Shown one piece after another: positions 9,632 to 18,746 of a stretch of 64,000 nucleotides of DNA. This DNA is from Paracoccaceae bacterium. Lineage in GTDB: Bacteria; Pseudomonadota; Alphaproteobacteria; Rhodobacterales; Rhodobacteraceae. Below the pieces are notes generated by a model, which worked only from the letters and a program-made list of their open reading frames with translations, made no database searches and had not been told where the DNA came from. The stretch is from the NCBI GenBank assembly GCA_027013095.1, contig JALUYI010000006.1, positions 29,674 through 93,673 on the forward strand, read 5' to 3'. Position 1 is the stretch's first letter, and each line of letters opens with the position of its first letter. Both the position numbers and the translations under genes were made by a program.

Positions 9632-10879
9632 ATGAGCGGCACATACAAATACATTCCCCCACGGCCCGCCATCTGGCTGCCGCTGTTGATCCCCGCGGTT
9701 CTGGGAGCCCTGATTGGACTGTTGACCGCCGAAGGGCGAACAATCCTGCTATTGCCTTACGCGCTGAGCGGGGCGGTTCTGTTCGCTCTGGCAGCGTGGC
9801 TCAGTATCCGCTTGTTTGAAAAAAATAGACTGGCGGCCGGTCTAGTGACGGGCGGTGCCTTTCTGCTGATCGGCGGATTTCTGTTCTCGCTGGCGTTCGG
9901 GGTTCTGATGGCCATTGTCGGCTATTTCATCGGGCGCATGGCCATCTGGCTGGCCACAGGTGAGTATCGCCTGAACCTGCCCCCCTATGCCACCAGTAGC
10001 GAGGTCGCGTGGTTCTACGGGTTTCGGGTCATCTGCGGCGCGATCTTTCTTTATCTGATCGTCCCGATTATCATCATCATACCGCTGTCTTTCAATGCCA
10101 CGCCCTATTTCAGCTTTACTCCGGACATGCTGTCGCTCAGCCCCAAGGGGTACTCGCTGCGCTGGTACTGGGATATTTTGCAAAACGGGATGGAGAACCC
10201 GAACACCTCCGGTTGGGCGTTCTTTTCCGATATGTGGGAAAACGCGCAGTGGATCCGGGCGATCAAGAACTCATTCTGGATTGGAACCTGGGCCACGCTG
10301 CTGGCAACGGCTCTCGGCACGCTGGCGGCCATTGGCCTGTCTCGCTCTGAGATGCCGTGGCGCCGCCCGATTACGGCGCTGTTGATCTCGCCGATGATTG
10401 TGCCTCTGGTGATCACCGCTTCCGGCCTGTTCTATTTCTTTTCGGGAATCGGGTTGGCCAAGACCTATACCGGGGTGATTCTGGCCCATGCTGTGCTGGG
10501 AACACCCTTTGTCATCATCACCGTCACGGCGACTCTGGTCAGCTTTGATCAGAGTCTGACGCGCGCGGCGGCAAATATGGGGGCCGGTCCGGTCACGACG
10601 TTTTTCAAGGTGCAGATGCCCCTGATCCTGCCCGGCGTGATTTCAGGCGGCCTGTTTGCCTTCATCACCTCGTTTGACGAGGTGGTCGTGGTCCTGCAGT
10701 TGGCCGGCGTTCAGCAGCGCACCATCCCGCGCCAGATGTTTAGCGGTATCCGTGAACAGATCAGTCCAACAATTCTGGCGGTCGCGACGATCCTTGTCAT
10801 CATCTCCATTATGCTGTTAACGATGGTCGAAATTCTGCGGCGCCGCTCAGAGCGGATGCGCGGACTGAGCCCCGCCTGA
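9632..10879 (+). CDS. potC: Polyamine-type ABC transporter permease (PotC family) with extra N-terminal spans
   Basis: Second permease, 415 residues. The C-terminal two-thirds is a PotC-like core with the EAA loop (TRAAANMGAGPVTTFFKVQMP). The first 130 residues add about three or four hydrophobic segments that enteric PotC (about 260 residues) lacks. It closes the pot-type operon and converges on the minus-strand AEC gene. Confidence 0.83.
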   Translation: MSGTYKYIPPRPAIWLPLLIPAVLGALIGLLTAEGRTILLLPYALSGAVLFALAAWLSIRLFEKNRLAAGLVTGGAFLLIGGFLFSLAFGVLMAIVGYFIGRMAIWLATGEYRLNLPPYATSSEVAWFYGFRVICGAIFLYLIVPIIIIIPLSFNATPYFSFTPDMLSLSPKGYSLRWYWDILQNGMENPNTSGWAFFSDMWENAQWIRAIKNSFWIGTWATLLATALGTLAAIGLSRSEMPWRRPITALLISPMIVPLVITASGLFYFFSGIGLAKTYTGVILAHAVLGTPFVIITVTATLVSFDQSLTRAAANMGAGPVTTFFKVQMPLILPGVISGGLFAFITSFDEVVVVLQLAGVQQRTIPRQMFSGIREQISPTILAVATILVIISIMLLTMVEILRRRSERMRGLSPA

Positions 10880-10896
10880 TCTCTGAACCACAGACC

Positions 10897-11832
10897 CTAT
10901 ACGCCAAGAACGGCCAACCAGAAGGTGACTGAGAAAACCGACAGCAGCGTTCCGCTGAGAACGGCGCTTGCTGCAATGCGCCGGCCTGTTCCGTAGATAT
11001 TGGAAAAAATGAAGGCATTCACACCCGGCGCCATTGCTGCAGTCAGAACCGCGCTGTGAACCATCCCTTTTGGCAGCGCAAAAACCGCCGTGGACAAGAC
11101 ATATGCGACCGCCGGGTGCAGGAACAGCGACAGACCGCAAACCCAGGCCACAAGGCGCAGGTCGCCATCAGGGCGATAACGATAGAGTATCCCGCCAAGC
11201 GCAAACAGCGCCGTCGGTAGCGCAGCCCGCACCACCAGATCCAGCGCTTCGGCGATGGGTCCGGCCAGCGTGATGCCGGACAAGTTGACGATAAACCCGG
11301 CTATGATGGCCAGCATCAGCGCATTTTTGAACATGGCCTTCAGCGTCTCGGCCAACATGCGCAAGGGCGAGGCCTGGCGGTTGCGCACGATCTCCATCGA
11401 GCTGATACCAAGGAAATAGCAAAACGGCGCGTGGATCGAAATGATTGCAAAATTCGGGCCCAGAGAGCCGGGGCCATAAGCACGCTCCATGATCGGCAAG
11501 CCCAACAAAACCGAATTCGTGAACAGCGCTGAAAACCCGATGGCAACGCTTTCGTCCCACGCCCGGTGAAACAGCAGACGCGCACCCAACATGCCGATGG
11601 CAAAGGCGGCAACCGACCCCGAATAATAGCTGATCATCAGACCCGCATTATAGCCATGCGACAAATCCAGCCTTGAGATCGCCCGGAACAAAAGCAGCGG
11701 AATAGCAAATTTCTGGCTGAACTGCATCAGGCTGTCTGCGGCGCTATCACTAAAAAACCCGCGCCAGACCGTAAAATAGCCAAAGCCGAGAACCAGAAAA
11801 ACCGGCAGGATGATGGTGATCAGCGCGGACAC
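10897..11832 (-). CDS. AEC family transporter (auxin efflux carrier-like)
   Basis: A 311-residue membrane protein with about eight to ten hydrophobic spans. It begins with a span containing LPVFLVLGFGYF, and it has the crossover-like motif NSVLLGLPIM, typical of bacterial AEC permeases (malonate, malate or amino acid efflux or uptake in characterised members). It lies just downstream of the PhnP-like gene, with two bases between them, so it probably shares that transcript. The substrate is unknown. Confidence 0.8.
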   Translation of the reverse strand: MSALITIILPVFLVLGFGYFTVWRGFFSDSAADSLMQFSQKFAIPLLLFRAISRLDLSHGYNAGLMISYYSGSVAAFAIGMLGARLLFHRAWDESVAIGFSALFTNSVLLGLPIMERAYGPGSLGPNFAIISIHAPFCYFLGISSMEIVRNRQASPLRMLAETLKAMFKNALMLAIIAGFIVNLSGITLAGPIAEALDLVVRAALPTALFALGGILYRYRPDGDLRLVAWVCGLSLFLHPAVAYVLSTAVFALPKGMVHSAVLTAAMAPGVNAFIFSNIYGTGRRIAASAVLSGTLLSVFSVTFWLAVLGV

Positions 11833-11834
11833 GC

Positions 11835-12632
11835 TCAGACCCGTGTTTCGATCACCATGCCGTCAAAGGCAGGCGTGACATTGTCCGGCGTCTCGGCGCA
11901 AAGAGTCTGGTAATCCATGTCGATATGCATGTTTGTCAGAACCGCCCGTCTTGGGGCCGCCCGCTTGATCCAGTCCAGGCTCTGCGCCAGATGGGCATGG
12001 GTTGGATGCGGTTTTCGCCTCAGCGCATCCAGAACCCAGACATCCAGATCCGCAAGTGCGGGCCATGACTCAGGGTATATTTCGGCAACATCGGGCAGAT
12101 ACGCCAGTCGGTTTATCCGAAACCCCAAGGCATCAATGCTGCCATGCCCGACCCGAAACGAGGTAAGGGTGATGTCGCCCCCGGCCCCCGAAACGGTCAG
12201 GCGATCGGGCAATGTATGAAGGTCCAGAATGGGGGGATAGGGGCTGCCCTCGGGCTGCACGAACACATATCCAAAGCGCGAGATCAACGATTGCCCGGTC
12301 ACACCGTCCGCCCAGACCGGCAACCGCCGTTTCATGTTGAAAACAACCATCCTGAGGTCATCAATCCCATGCACGTGATCGGCATGCTGGTGGGTGTAGA
12401 CAACGCCGTCAAGCTGACCAACCCCAGCGTCCAAAAGCTGTGCGCGCAGATCTGGCGAGGTATCAATCAAAACGCGCGTGGTTCCGCCCTTGCCGACCCG
12501 CTCGATCAGCATCGAGCAGCGCCTGCGTCGGTTTTTCGGCTCATTCGGATCGCATTTTCCCCAGTTTTCACCAAGACGCGGCACCCCCCCTGATGACCCG
12601 CACCCAAGAATCGTGAAACGCAAAACGCCCAT
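11835..12632 (-). CDS. MBL-fold metallo-hydrolase, PhnP-like
   Basis: Metallo-beta-lactamase fold hydrolase. Seen: ILGCGSSGGVPR at the N-terminus, a four-Cys-like stretch, and the metal motif HQHADH (H81, H83, D85, H86). The family includes PhnP, a cyclic phosphodiesterase, and YcbJ-like enzymes found next to tatD in Rhodobacterales. An ATG at 12632 overlapping the tatD stop (ATGA) is preferred over an in-frame start 21 bases upstream. The true substrate is not known. Confidence 0.8.
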   Translation of the reverse strand: MGVLRFTILGCGSSGGVPRLGENWGKCDPNEPKNRRRRCSMLIERVGKGGTTRVLIDTSPDLRAQLLDAGVGQLDGVVYTHQHADHVHGIDDLRMVVFNMKRRLPVWADGVTGQSLISRFGYVFVQPEGSPYPPILDLHTLPDRLTVSGAGGDITLTSFRVGHGSIDALGFRINRLAYLPDVAEIYPESWPALADLDVWVLDALRRKPHPTHAHLAQSLDWIKRAAPRRAVLTNMHIDMDYQTLCAETPDNVTPAFDGMVIETRV

Positions 12633-13441
12633 CACGCAGCCTCGGCGGTCCATGCGGCGGCCTTGGCAAACAGACGGTCGAAATTTTCTGATGTGGCCTT
12701 GGCGAACTCAGCGTAGTCAAGGTCAAACAGCCGCGCCCCAACCTCGGCTGTCAAGGCCGTGTGGGCGGGTTCGTTTCGCTTGCCCCGATGTGGTGGTGGG
12801 GCCAGATAAGGTGAATCCGTCTCGACCAGAATACGATCGATTGGCGCGGCCGAAAAGATATCGCGCACCTCCCGGGATTTCGGAAAGGTCGCAATCCCCG
12901 ACATCGACAGGTAAAACCCCAGATCCAGTGCTGTTTTCGCCAACTCTGGCCCCGAGGAAAAGCAGTGCATGACACAAGTAAACGCGCCTGCCGCATATTC
13001 GCGTGTCAGAATATCGGCCATGTCATGATCGGCGTTGCGCGCGTGGATGATCAACGGCAGGCCGGATTGCCGCGCCGCCTCTATATGGATGGAAAGGCTC
13101 TGTTTTTGTGCCGATTTTGTCTCGGCCGTGTAATGATAATCCAATCCGGTTTCGCCGATCCCAACCATTTTGGGATGGCGACTGATCTGCAGAAGCGTTT
13201 CAAGCTGGGCCATTGGCTCGCTTGCGGCATTCATCGGGTGGGTTGCCGCGGCAAAGAACACCGGTGCGTGCGTTTCGGAAATCTTGCGCACCCCCGGAAC
13301 CTCGCGCAAACGGGTTGCGATAGAAACCATGCGCGTGACGCCGGCCTCAAGGGCACGGTCAATAACCTCGGGAAGATCATCGGCGAAATCGGGAAAATCA
13401 AGATGGCAATGGCTGTCAACGATCTGGGGCCGGGCCGGCAT
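12632..13441 (-). CDS. tatD: TatD family metal-dependent hydrolase (YcfH-like)
   Basis: TIM-barrel metal-dependent hydrolase/DNase of 269 residues. Seen: the N-terminal VDSHCHLDF metal site, IGETGLDYHY, PLIIHARNA, CVMHCFSSG and the C-terminal LVETDSPYLAP. The order holB, then tatD, then the MBL hydrolase is the usual one in alphaproteobacteria. The gene overlaps the next one by ATGA. Confidence 0.92.
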   Translation of the reverse strand: MPARPQIVDSHCHLDFPDFADDLPEVIDRALEAGVTRMVSIATRLREVPGVRKISETHAPVFFAAATHPMNAASEPMAQLETLLQISRHPKMVGIGETGLDYHYTAETKSAQKQSLSIHIEAARQSGLPLIIHARNADHDMADILTREYAAGAFTCVMHCFSSGPELAKTALDLGFYLSMSGIATFPKSREVRDIFSAAPIDRILVETDSPYLAPPPHRGKRNEPAHTALTAEVGARLFDLDYAEFAKATSENFDRLFAKAAAWTAEAA

Positions 13442-13459
13442 GATGATGTGCTCCGTTTT

Positions 13460-14572
13460 TTACGCGGCGGCGAGTTCTGCTGCCGTCCGGTCGATTTTGA
13501 TCAACATATCAAGGATCACACTGGCCGGGTCAAGATGAACCGCGCGGGCGTGCTCGGCCCGGGCAGTCAGCTCGGCAGCAAGCACAGCCCAGCGCCGTGA
13601 TGTGGTTGCGGTCTGCGCAAAGCGCCCCAGGATTTCCGCGTCGATCCTTACACCGTCAGCGGGCGCGTTCCCTTGCAGCCCCGCGGTTGCCAGCCGATGC
13701 AGTAGCCGCCCAATCAAACGCAGGCAAAGATCATAGCGCACGGCCCCGGCAGCACCTGTGCAGCTTTCGGCCAGTTTGATCGCCTGCGCGCGGTCCATGC
13801 GAGAGAGGGGCGACAGCAGCTGCACGAGGGTCTGGTAAATCTCGATCCCACCGTCTGACAACAGACGGATCGCGTCCCCGACCGAACCTTGGGCCAGCAT
13901 TTCGATTAGCGCCGGATCCACGGGTGATTCAATCCCCGCGGCGGCCAGCGCCTGTTCAAGGTCGCGAGGGCTTAGAGGCGCGCAGGTCAGGGTGCGACAG
14001 CGGCTGCGGATTGTCGGCAACAACCCCATCGGATTGTGACTGATCAATAGCAGGGTTGAACGGGCCGGGGGCTCCTCCAGCACTTTCAAAAGAGCATTGG
14101 CCGCAGAGGTGTTCATCTCATCAACCGAGTCGACAATGGCGACGCGATGCCCGCCATCGGTCGAGGACAGATGAAAAAATCCGATCAGCTTGCGCACCTC
14201 ATCCACGGTCAGGACCGTTTTCAGGCGCTTTTTGCGGTCATCCCAACCGCGACGGCAGAGGATCAGACGAGGCTCGGCCAAGGCATCGATCCGATGCGAA
14301 ATAGCGCTGTCACCCGGCATATCAAGCGATGCAGGCGGTGCGGTCCCCTCCTCGTCAGCCCTGCCAAGAAGGAACCGCGCGATCCGCCACGCCAGTGTCG
14401 CCTTTCCCACCCCGCGGGGGCCGCTGATCAGCCAACCGTGATGCATCCGCGTGCTGTTGAAGGCCGCCAGAAATGTCTGCTCGGCTGCTTCTTGCCCAAA
14501 CAGCAGGGGGGTCAGGCGGGGGTGGCGCACCCCCTCCATCGCGTCCGGTTCGGGAATTTCGATCTCGCTCAT
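13460..14572 (-). CDS. holB: DNA polymerase III subunit delta'
   Basis: Clamp-loader subunit of the replicative polymerase, 370 residues. It has the AAA+ fold with SGPRGVGKATLAWR near the N-terminus, DEMNTSAANALLKVLEEPP as the Walker B/sensor region and a SRC motif (IRSRCRTL). Its start overlaps the tmk stop (ATGA), matching the usual tmk-holB-tatD operon. Confidence 0.93.
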   Translation of the reverse strand: MSEIEIPEPDAMEGVRHPRLTPLLFGQEAAEQTFLAAFNSTRMHHGWLISGPRGVGKATLAWRIARFLLGRADEEGTAPPASLDMPGDSAISHRIDALAEPRLILCRRGWDDRKKRLKTVLTVDEVRKLIGFFHLSSTDGGHRVAIVDSVDEMNTSAANALLKVLEEPPARSTLLLISHNPMGLLPTIRSRCRTLTCAPLSPRDLEQALAAAGIESPVDPALIEMLAQGSVGDAIRLLSDGGIEIYQTLVQLLSPLSRMDRAQAIKLAESCTGAAGAVRYDLCLRLIGRLLHRLATAGLQGNAPADGVRIDAEILGRFAQTATTSRRWAVLAAELTARAEHARAVHLDPASVILDMLIKIDRTAAELAAA

Positions 14573-15201
14573 CGGGTCATTCGCGCCAGTAAACGGGTTT
14601 CAATATCATCCGCAATCGCGGCGCTGCTGCGAGCACCATCAATCAGAACGCAACGCCCGGGAAAATCGCCGGCCAGCGCGTGAAAGCCTCGGGCCAAGGC
14701 GTTTTGGAACTCCAGCCCAAAGGATTCAAAACGATCCTCGCCGGAATTGCGCGCCAGCCCCCTTGCCAATGCGACCTCGGGGTCCATTTCGATAATAAAG
14801 GTCAGGTCCGGTTCGCGGCCAATTGTCAATTCATGCAGCCGGTCAGCCAAAAGGCGCAGATCCCCGCGCGTTGCCCCCTGATAGACCCGGGTTGAATCCG
14901 CAAAGCGATCGCAGATGACGGTTTGACCCCGGGCCAGGGCCGGTTCGATGGTTTTTTCCAGATGATCCCGGCGTGCCGCGTTAAACAGCAGGATTTCGGT
15001 TACGGCCGACCACCGGTGCGCCTCGCCTTCGACAAGCAGGCGGCGGATATCCTCGGCGCCATCAGAGCCACCCGGCTCTCGGGTCAGCAAGGTATCAATC
15101 CCGCGCGCGCGCAACCGGTCGGCCAATAGGCGGGCCTGGGTCGATTTTCCAGACCCGTCGATTCCCTCAAAGGTAATGAACTGCGCCGCCGGGTCGGTCA
15201 A
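14569..15201 (-). CDS. tmk: Thymidylate kinase
   Basis: Phosphorylates dTMP to dTDP. The P-loop FEGIDGSGKSTQ, the DR-type motif CDRFADST and TREPGGSDGAE are present, and the 210-residue length is normal. It overlaps both neighbours by four bases, so dacC, tmk, holB, tatD and the hydrolase gene are translationally coupled. Confidence 0.95.
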   Translation of the reverse strand: MTDPAAQFITFEGIDGSGKSTQARLLADRLRARGIDTLLTREPGGSDGAEDIRRLLVEGEAHRWSAVTEILLFNAARRDHLEKTIEPALARGQTVICDRFADSTRVYQGATRGDLRLLADRLHELTIGREPDLTFIIEMDPEVALARGLARNSGEDRFESFGLEFQNALARGFHALAGDFPGRCVLIDGARSSAAIADDIETRLLARMTR

Positions 15202-16346
15202 TTGGCCAGATCCAGAATTTTCCGGCCCAAAACCCGCGCCGACAGCTTCAGCTGCCCGACAAAGCCCGCCTTCTTAACGTCAGATGCGGCAAAAACAGGC
15301 ACATCAACCGGGCGCATATCGGGAATGGAAATCTTCAGGACGCCCAGTTTCTGCCCCTTGGAAATCGGCGCGGCGATGGGCTGTACCATTTGCAGCGACG
15401 CCTGCAGTTTTGAGCCAACGCTGACCGGCAGCAGCAGCTTTACATCGGATTTCACCATGACATCGACGGTCTTGGCAGTGCCCAGCCAAACCTTGGCTCG
15501 GCCAACCACCTGCCCTGCCTTCAGCGCTTTTTTCTGTGAAAACTGGCGAAACGCCCAATTGATGATTTTGCCCGCCTCGGTCGCGCGGTCCTGCGAGGTT
15601 TTCAGGCCAGAGATCATCATAACCACGCGCCGCCCATTGCGGACCGCCGAACCGACAACGCCATACCCGGCCTCCTTGGTGTGGCCGGTTTTCAAACCGT
15701 CTGCGCCGACGCCCAGCTTTAACAAGGGGTTGCGATTGAACCGATTGGCCGGAGAACGCCCGTCAAACGCAAATTCCGTTTCCGAGAAGTATTTGTAATA
15801 TTGTGGAAATTTTCGGATGATCCGGCTGGCCAAGAAGACCAGATCGCGGGCGCTCATACGTTGACCGGGATCGGGCCAGCCGTTGGCGTTGGCAAAATGC
15901 GACTGTGTCATGCCCAACTCTTTGGCGCGTTTGGTCATGGCGCGGGCGAACTCGGGCTCGCTGCCGGCCAGTGCCTCGGCCAGAACGACACAGGCATCGT
16001 TCCCCGACAGTATGATCACCCCGCGGATTAGGTCTTCGACGCGCACCCGATCCCGTGTGTTCAAAAACATGGTCGAGCCGCCATAGGACATCGCGTGTTT
16101 GGAGACCGGCAGTTTTTCGTCCAGCGTCAAACGCCCATCATCGAGCGACTCAAATACCATGTTCAGGGTCATCAGCTTTGACATCGAGGCGGGGGGCATC
16201 GACACATCAGCGTTCTTTTCCAAAAGGACGGTCCCGGTCGCATAGTCAATCACCAGCGCCGCGCGCGCCTTGGTTTCAAAGGCATGAACCTGCACTCCGC
16301 TAAGGAACAGGACCAGAAAAACGCCAAGGATGGACTGCAAGCGCAC
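15198..16346 (-). CDS. dacC: D-alanyl-D-alanine carboxypeptidase (PBP5/6 type)
   Basis: Periplasmic peptidoglycan carboxypeptidase, 382 residues. It has a signal peptide ending near HAFET, the active-site SxxK (S54-M-S-K57), SGND as the SxN motif and LKTGHTKEAGYG as the KTG motif. A PBP5-type C-terminal domain follows, ending in an amphipathic helix (LSARVLGRKILDLAN) for membrane attachment. Confidence 0.92.
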   Translation of the reverse strand: MRLQSILGVFLVLFLSGVQVHAFETKARAALVIDYATGTVLLEKNADVSMPPASMSKLMTLNMVFESLDDGRLTLDEKLPVSKHAMSYGGSTMFLNTRDRVRVEDLIRGVIILSGNDACVVLAEALAGSEPEFARAMTKRAKELGMTQSHFANANGWPDPGQRMSARDLVFLASRIIRKFPQYYKYFSETEFAFDGRSPANRFNRNPLLKLGVGADGLKTGHTKEAGYGVVGSAVRNGRRVVMMISGLKTSQDRATEAGKIINWAFRQFSQKKALKAGQVVGRAKVWLGTAKTVDVMVKSDVKLLLPVSVGSKLQASLQMVQPIAAPISKGQKLGVLKISIPDMRPVDVPVFAASDVKKAGFVGQLKLSARVLGRKILDLAN

Positions 16347-16358
16347 CGAATTTCCCCT

Positions 16359-17288
16359 CTATTTGGTTACGAAATACGCATCACTGAACCCGAGAGCCCG
16401 CGCTTTTTTGAGCAACGCAGCCCGCTCTGATTTGGTCGCCGCGGGGCCAACCAGAACGCGCCAGAATTTTTTGCCGCGGGATTTCTGTGCTTTGATGATC
16501 GGCAAAACGCCCTCGGTCCGCAGGCTGGTGGCGGTGTTCGTTGCATTTGTCTCGATACTGAAAATGCCGATCTGAATATAGGGCTTGGCCAGCGTCGAAA
16601 CAGGCGGGCGCACAGGGGCCGCCGCTGCAGGTTTCGTTGCCGCAATCTTGCCCGCACTGCGCCGTGCCTTGGGAGGCTTGGACCCGGCGGCCTTTTTGAT
16701 CGCAAGGGCTGCAATTTTTGCGACATCAGCCTTGGCATGCTGCTTTGCAGAGGTCTTGGCCGCACCACCTTTTGCCACGGTCAAGGGCGGTTTTTCCGTG
16801 GGTGTTATGGCCGTGCTTGTCGGCGTTTCGGGCACGGACTCACGCCGCAGCGCGGTCACGTTCAATACCGTCGGCTTTCCGGCGAGAATACCAAGGGCCG
16901 CCGCCGCCTCAGAGGAAAGCTGAATTTTTGGCCCCGGGTTCATGCGCTCTCGCTTGAACAGGGCGCCAATGACGAATTTCTTGTTCTCCTGATTCCGGAT
17001 GATCACCCGCATAGGCTGAATTTGACCGGGATAAGCGACCCAGACCCCACCCAGCGAGGGCCGCCCGTCCCAAAGAGCAGGCTCGGTCACCTGAAAGACA
17101 TTGGGGTCCTCGACGTCCCGCTCGACCAACTTGACCGAAGACGTTGCGGGTGCAGGCGTAACCACCTTGTTGCCGGTTTTCTTGCTGAACATCGACAAAT
17201 CGACCCCCGAGCACCCAACAAGAACAAGCGTCACACACACCAGCATCGTGCTGGTTCTGACCCGCAATGCACCCGCTCTATTCATCAT
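16359..17288 (-). CDS. SPOR domain lipoprotein
   Basis: Envelope protein with a lipoprotein signal (LVLVGC lipobox), an Ala/Lys/Pro-rich linker and a C-terminal SPOR domain (PYIQIGIFSIETNA to ALGFSDAYFV). SPOR domains bind denuded peptidoglycan at division sites. The paired ATG codons at 17288 and 17285 follow a GGGGG stretch and give the shortest n-region. A GTG at 17318 in the same frame is an alternative. The gene is directly upstream of dacC, 12 bases apart, which fits a cell-wall role. Confidence 0.82.
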   Translation of the reverse strand: MMNRAGALRVRTSTMLVCVTLVLVGCSGVDLSMFSKKTGNKVVTPAPATSSVKLVERDVEDPNVFQVTEPALWDGRPSLGGVWVAYPGQIQPMRVIIRNQENKKFVIGALFKRERMNPGPKIQLSSEAAAALGILAGKPTVLNVTALRRESVPETPTSTAITPTEKPPLTVAKGGAAKTSAKQHAKADVAKIAALAIKKAAGSKPPKARRSAGKIAATKPAAAAPVRPPVSTLAKPYIQIGIFSIETNATNTATSLRTEGVLPIIKAQKSRGKKFWRVLVGPAATKSERAALLKKARALGFSDAYFVTK

Positions 17289-17371
17289 GAAAGCCCCCGT
17301 ATTCTTGCTTGTTTTCACCGGATTTACCTACCAGCGCAAAACCCGTTCAACAGGTTTGTTTTGGCCCGACT

Positions 17372-17470
17372 TTAACGAGCCCAGAATGGTTTTGAAAGTG
17401 CATAGACACCAAAAACAAATCCGGCGGCAATAATCAGCCAGATAAAGCGTTGCGGGACCTTGTCGCGCAC
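17372..17470 (-). CDS. Possible 32-residue membrane protein
   Basis: A GTG start follows an in-frame stop and opens a short frame with a basic N-terminus, one hydrophobic helix (FIWLIIAAGFVFGVYAL) and a short polar end. The positive-inside pattern is that of a small membrane protein. No clear ribosome binding site is seen and I know no homologue, so this is tentative. Confidence 0.3.
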   Translation of the reverse strand: MRDKVPQRFIWLIIAAGFVFGVYALSKPFWAR

Positions 17471-17522
17471 TCACCCGGGGGTGAACAAGGCGGGACGGCG
17501 AAGGGCCTTCTGTTGGCAGAAA

Positions 17523-17792
17523 TCACTTCAGCTGACTGTCCTTGCTGCCGCGCCGGTTGATGCCCCCGCGCGGCCTGAAGGCCTGATCGCGCTCCTGTTG
17601 GCAATCAATGCAGAGCTTGACCCCGGGGATGGCCTGTCGTCGCGCTTCTGGGATCGGTTCGTCGCATTCAGCGCAGTGTGTCAGGCTTTCTCCCACAACC
17701 CTCTTTTGCGCATTCAACCGCGCCAGCTCATCCGCAATCGACGCCTCGATCTGTTCACTAACCGCACCGTCCCGGGCCCATCCACCAGCCAT
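17523..17792 (-). CDS. ybiI: DksA/TraR-type C4 zinc-finger protein, YbiI-like
   Basis: An 89-residue protein with a CxxC..CxxC zinc finger (CAEC, then CIDC) and the start MAGGWARDGAVSEQI. The end RRGSKDSQLK matches the small DksA-like protein YbiI of enterobacteria as I remember it. A strong AGGAGG precedes the ATG. Such proteins may modulate RNA polymerase through the secondary channel, but this short form lacks the long coiled coil of DksA. It marks the last intact chromosomal gene before the mobile remnants. Confidence 0.8.
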   Translation of the reverse strand: MAGGWARDGAVSEQIEASIADELARLNAQKRVVGESLTHCAECDEPIPEARRQAIPGVKLCIDCQQERDQAFRPRGGINRRGSKDSQLK

Positions 17793-17999
17793 AGAACACC
17801 TCCTGATCCGTCAAATATAGCCGGTTTGGCTGCTGGATTTCAAGGTTTGTACCCTTTGGAACCGACCCGGCCCCCGGCATTCCACGCCGACTCAGGCAAA
17901 GCCGCCCATGTCATGTTGCATGATCATATCCTCTGAAGAACAAGCCGTTGCTCCGGCTGAAGATCATTTTTCAGAGGACAGGATCATAAGATCGACCCG

Positions 18000-18228
18000 C
18001 CCTATCCTGAAAACGTGTAAACGGCGGAGTAATACTCGGCCATGGTAGTGGCGGCATTTTGCGGTCGCGGGCGGCGTAGTCCACTTTTGTCCTTTCGTTT
18101 TACGGGAGGGCTTGGGGATTTACTCCGTGGATTTGTATTTGAAGGTGCGCCAGGCTCGTTTTCAGGATGGATTGAGTGGGCGGCAGATTGCCTGGGATTT
18201 TGGCGTTGTTCGTCGTCAAATAAAATGA
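18000..18228 (+). mobile_element. 5' remnant of an IS21-family element (istA fragment)
   Basis: From 18127 a 33-codon frame reads VDLYLKVRQARFQDGLSG and ends in FGVVRRQIK, which matches the N-terminal helix-turn-helix start of IS21 IstA transposases. It stops abruptly at 18226-18228. The upstream bases (AACGTGTAAACGGCGGAG and the following GC-rich stretch) look like the untranslated left part of such an element. No istA body or istB is present, so this is a dead fragment. The DNA from 17793 to 18000 holds no gene; it has a partial inverted repeat around TCCTCTGA/TCAGAGGA. Confidence 0.6.
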
Positions 18229-18237
18229 GACATCAAG

Positions 18238-18573
18238 GTGCCGATTGACGCTGAGGCGCTCGGGTTCTGGCTGAAGGCGGCCTTTGGCGCACCGACCACC
18301 ACTGGAACCACCAACAAAACCCATACATTCAAGTCGGGCAACTGGACCCTCCCCAGCATGGCCCTTGAAGTTGCCATACCGGAGATCCCGCGCTTTGCCA
18401 TGTATACGGGTTGCGCGCTGGATCAGCTCAGCCTGCAAATGCAGCGCTCCGGCCTGTTGACCGCCGACGTGAAACTGGTCGCGCAGGGCGAAAACGTTGC
18501 TACCACGACAGCGGCCGGGACGCCCACGGGTTATGGGACCTTGTCGGCCGTCTCGGCGGGCAGGGGCGGGTGA
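18238..18573 (+). pseudogene. Phage tail tube protein fragment
   Basis: The translation (PIDAEALGFWLKAAFGAPTT, then THTFKSGNW-LPSMALE and MQRSGLL) resembles the middle of siphophage/GTA-like tail tube proteins of Rhodobacterales. The N-terminus is missing at the IS21 fragment, and the reading breaks into unrelated residues after about residue 100. It is the first piece of a collapsed tail module. Confidence 0.6.
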
Positions 18574-18746
18574 CGCTCACGGGCGGCATCATCGGCTGGG
18601 ATATGGGCGCGGTGCTGGCATTGGCGCGGGCGCTGGGCGTGCCGTGTGTTGTGGTGGCCGAACTATTGCCGGCCATCGAGGCGGTAATGGTCGTGAAGCT
18701 GAACGAACAGATCGTTTCAGGCGACCTTGAGAGGGGTGATGTCTGA
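18570..18746 (+). pseudogene. Small phage tail-region protein fragment (DUF7697-like)
   Basis: A frame starting at a GTG that overlaps the stop of the tail tube fragment reads VTLTGGIIGWDMGAVLALAR, then VVVAELLPAIEAVMV. This resembles a short protein encoded just before the tape measure gene in Rhodobacterales siphophages. Its 3' end overlaps higA, so the original end is probably lost. Confidence 0.45.

Noticed and set aside
17523..17792. TraR-like zinc-finger gene as part of the prophage
   Set aside because: Its start and end match the chromosomal YbiI-type protein, its strong ribosome site and strand differ from the phage genes, and it lies outside the IS21 fragment.
17940..18240. CRISPR or repeat array near the phage relics
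   Set aside because: Only one imperfect inverted repeat (TCCTCTGA/TCAGAGGA) is seen; no direct repeats with regular spacers occur anywhere in the window.
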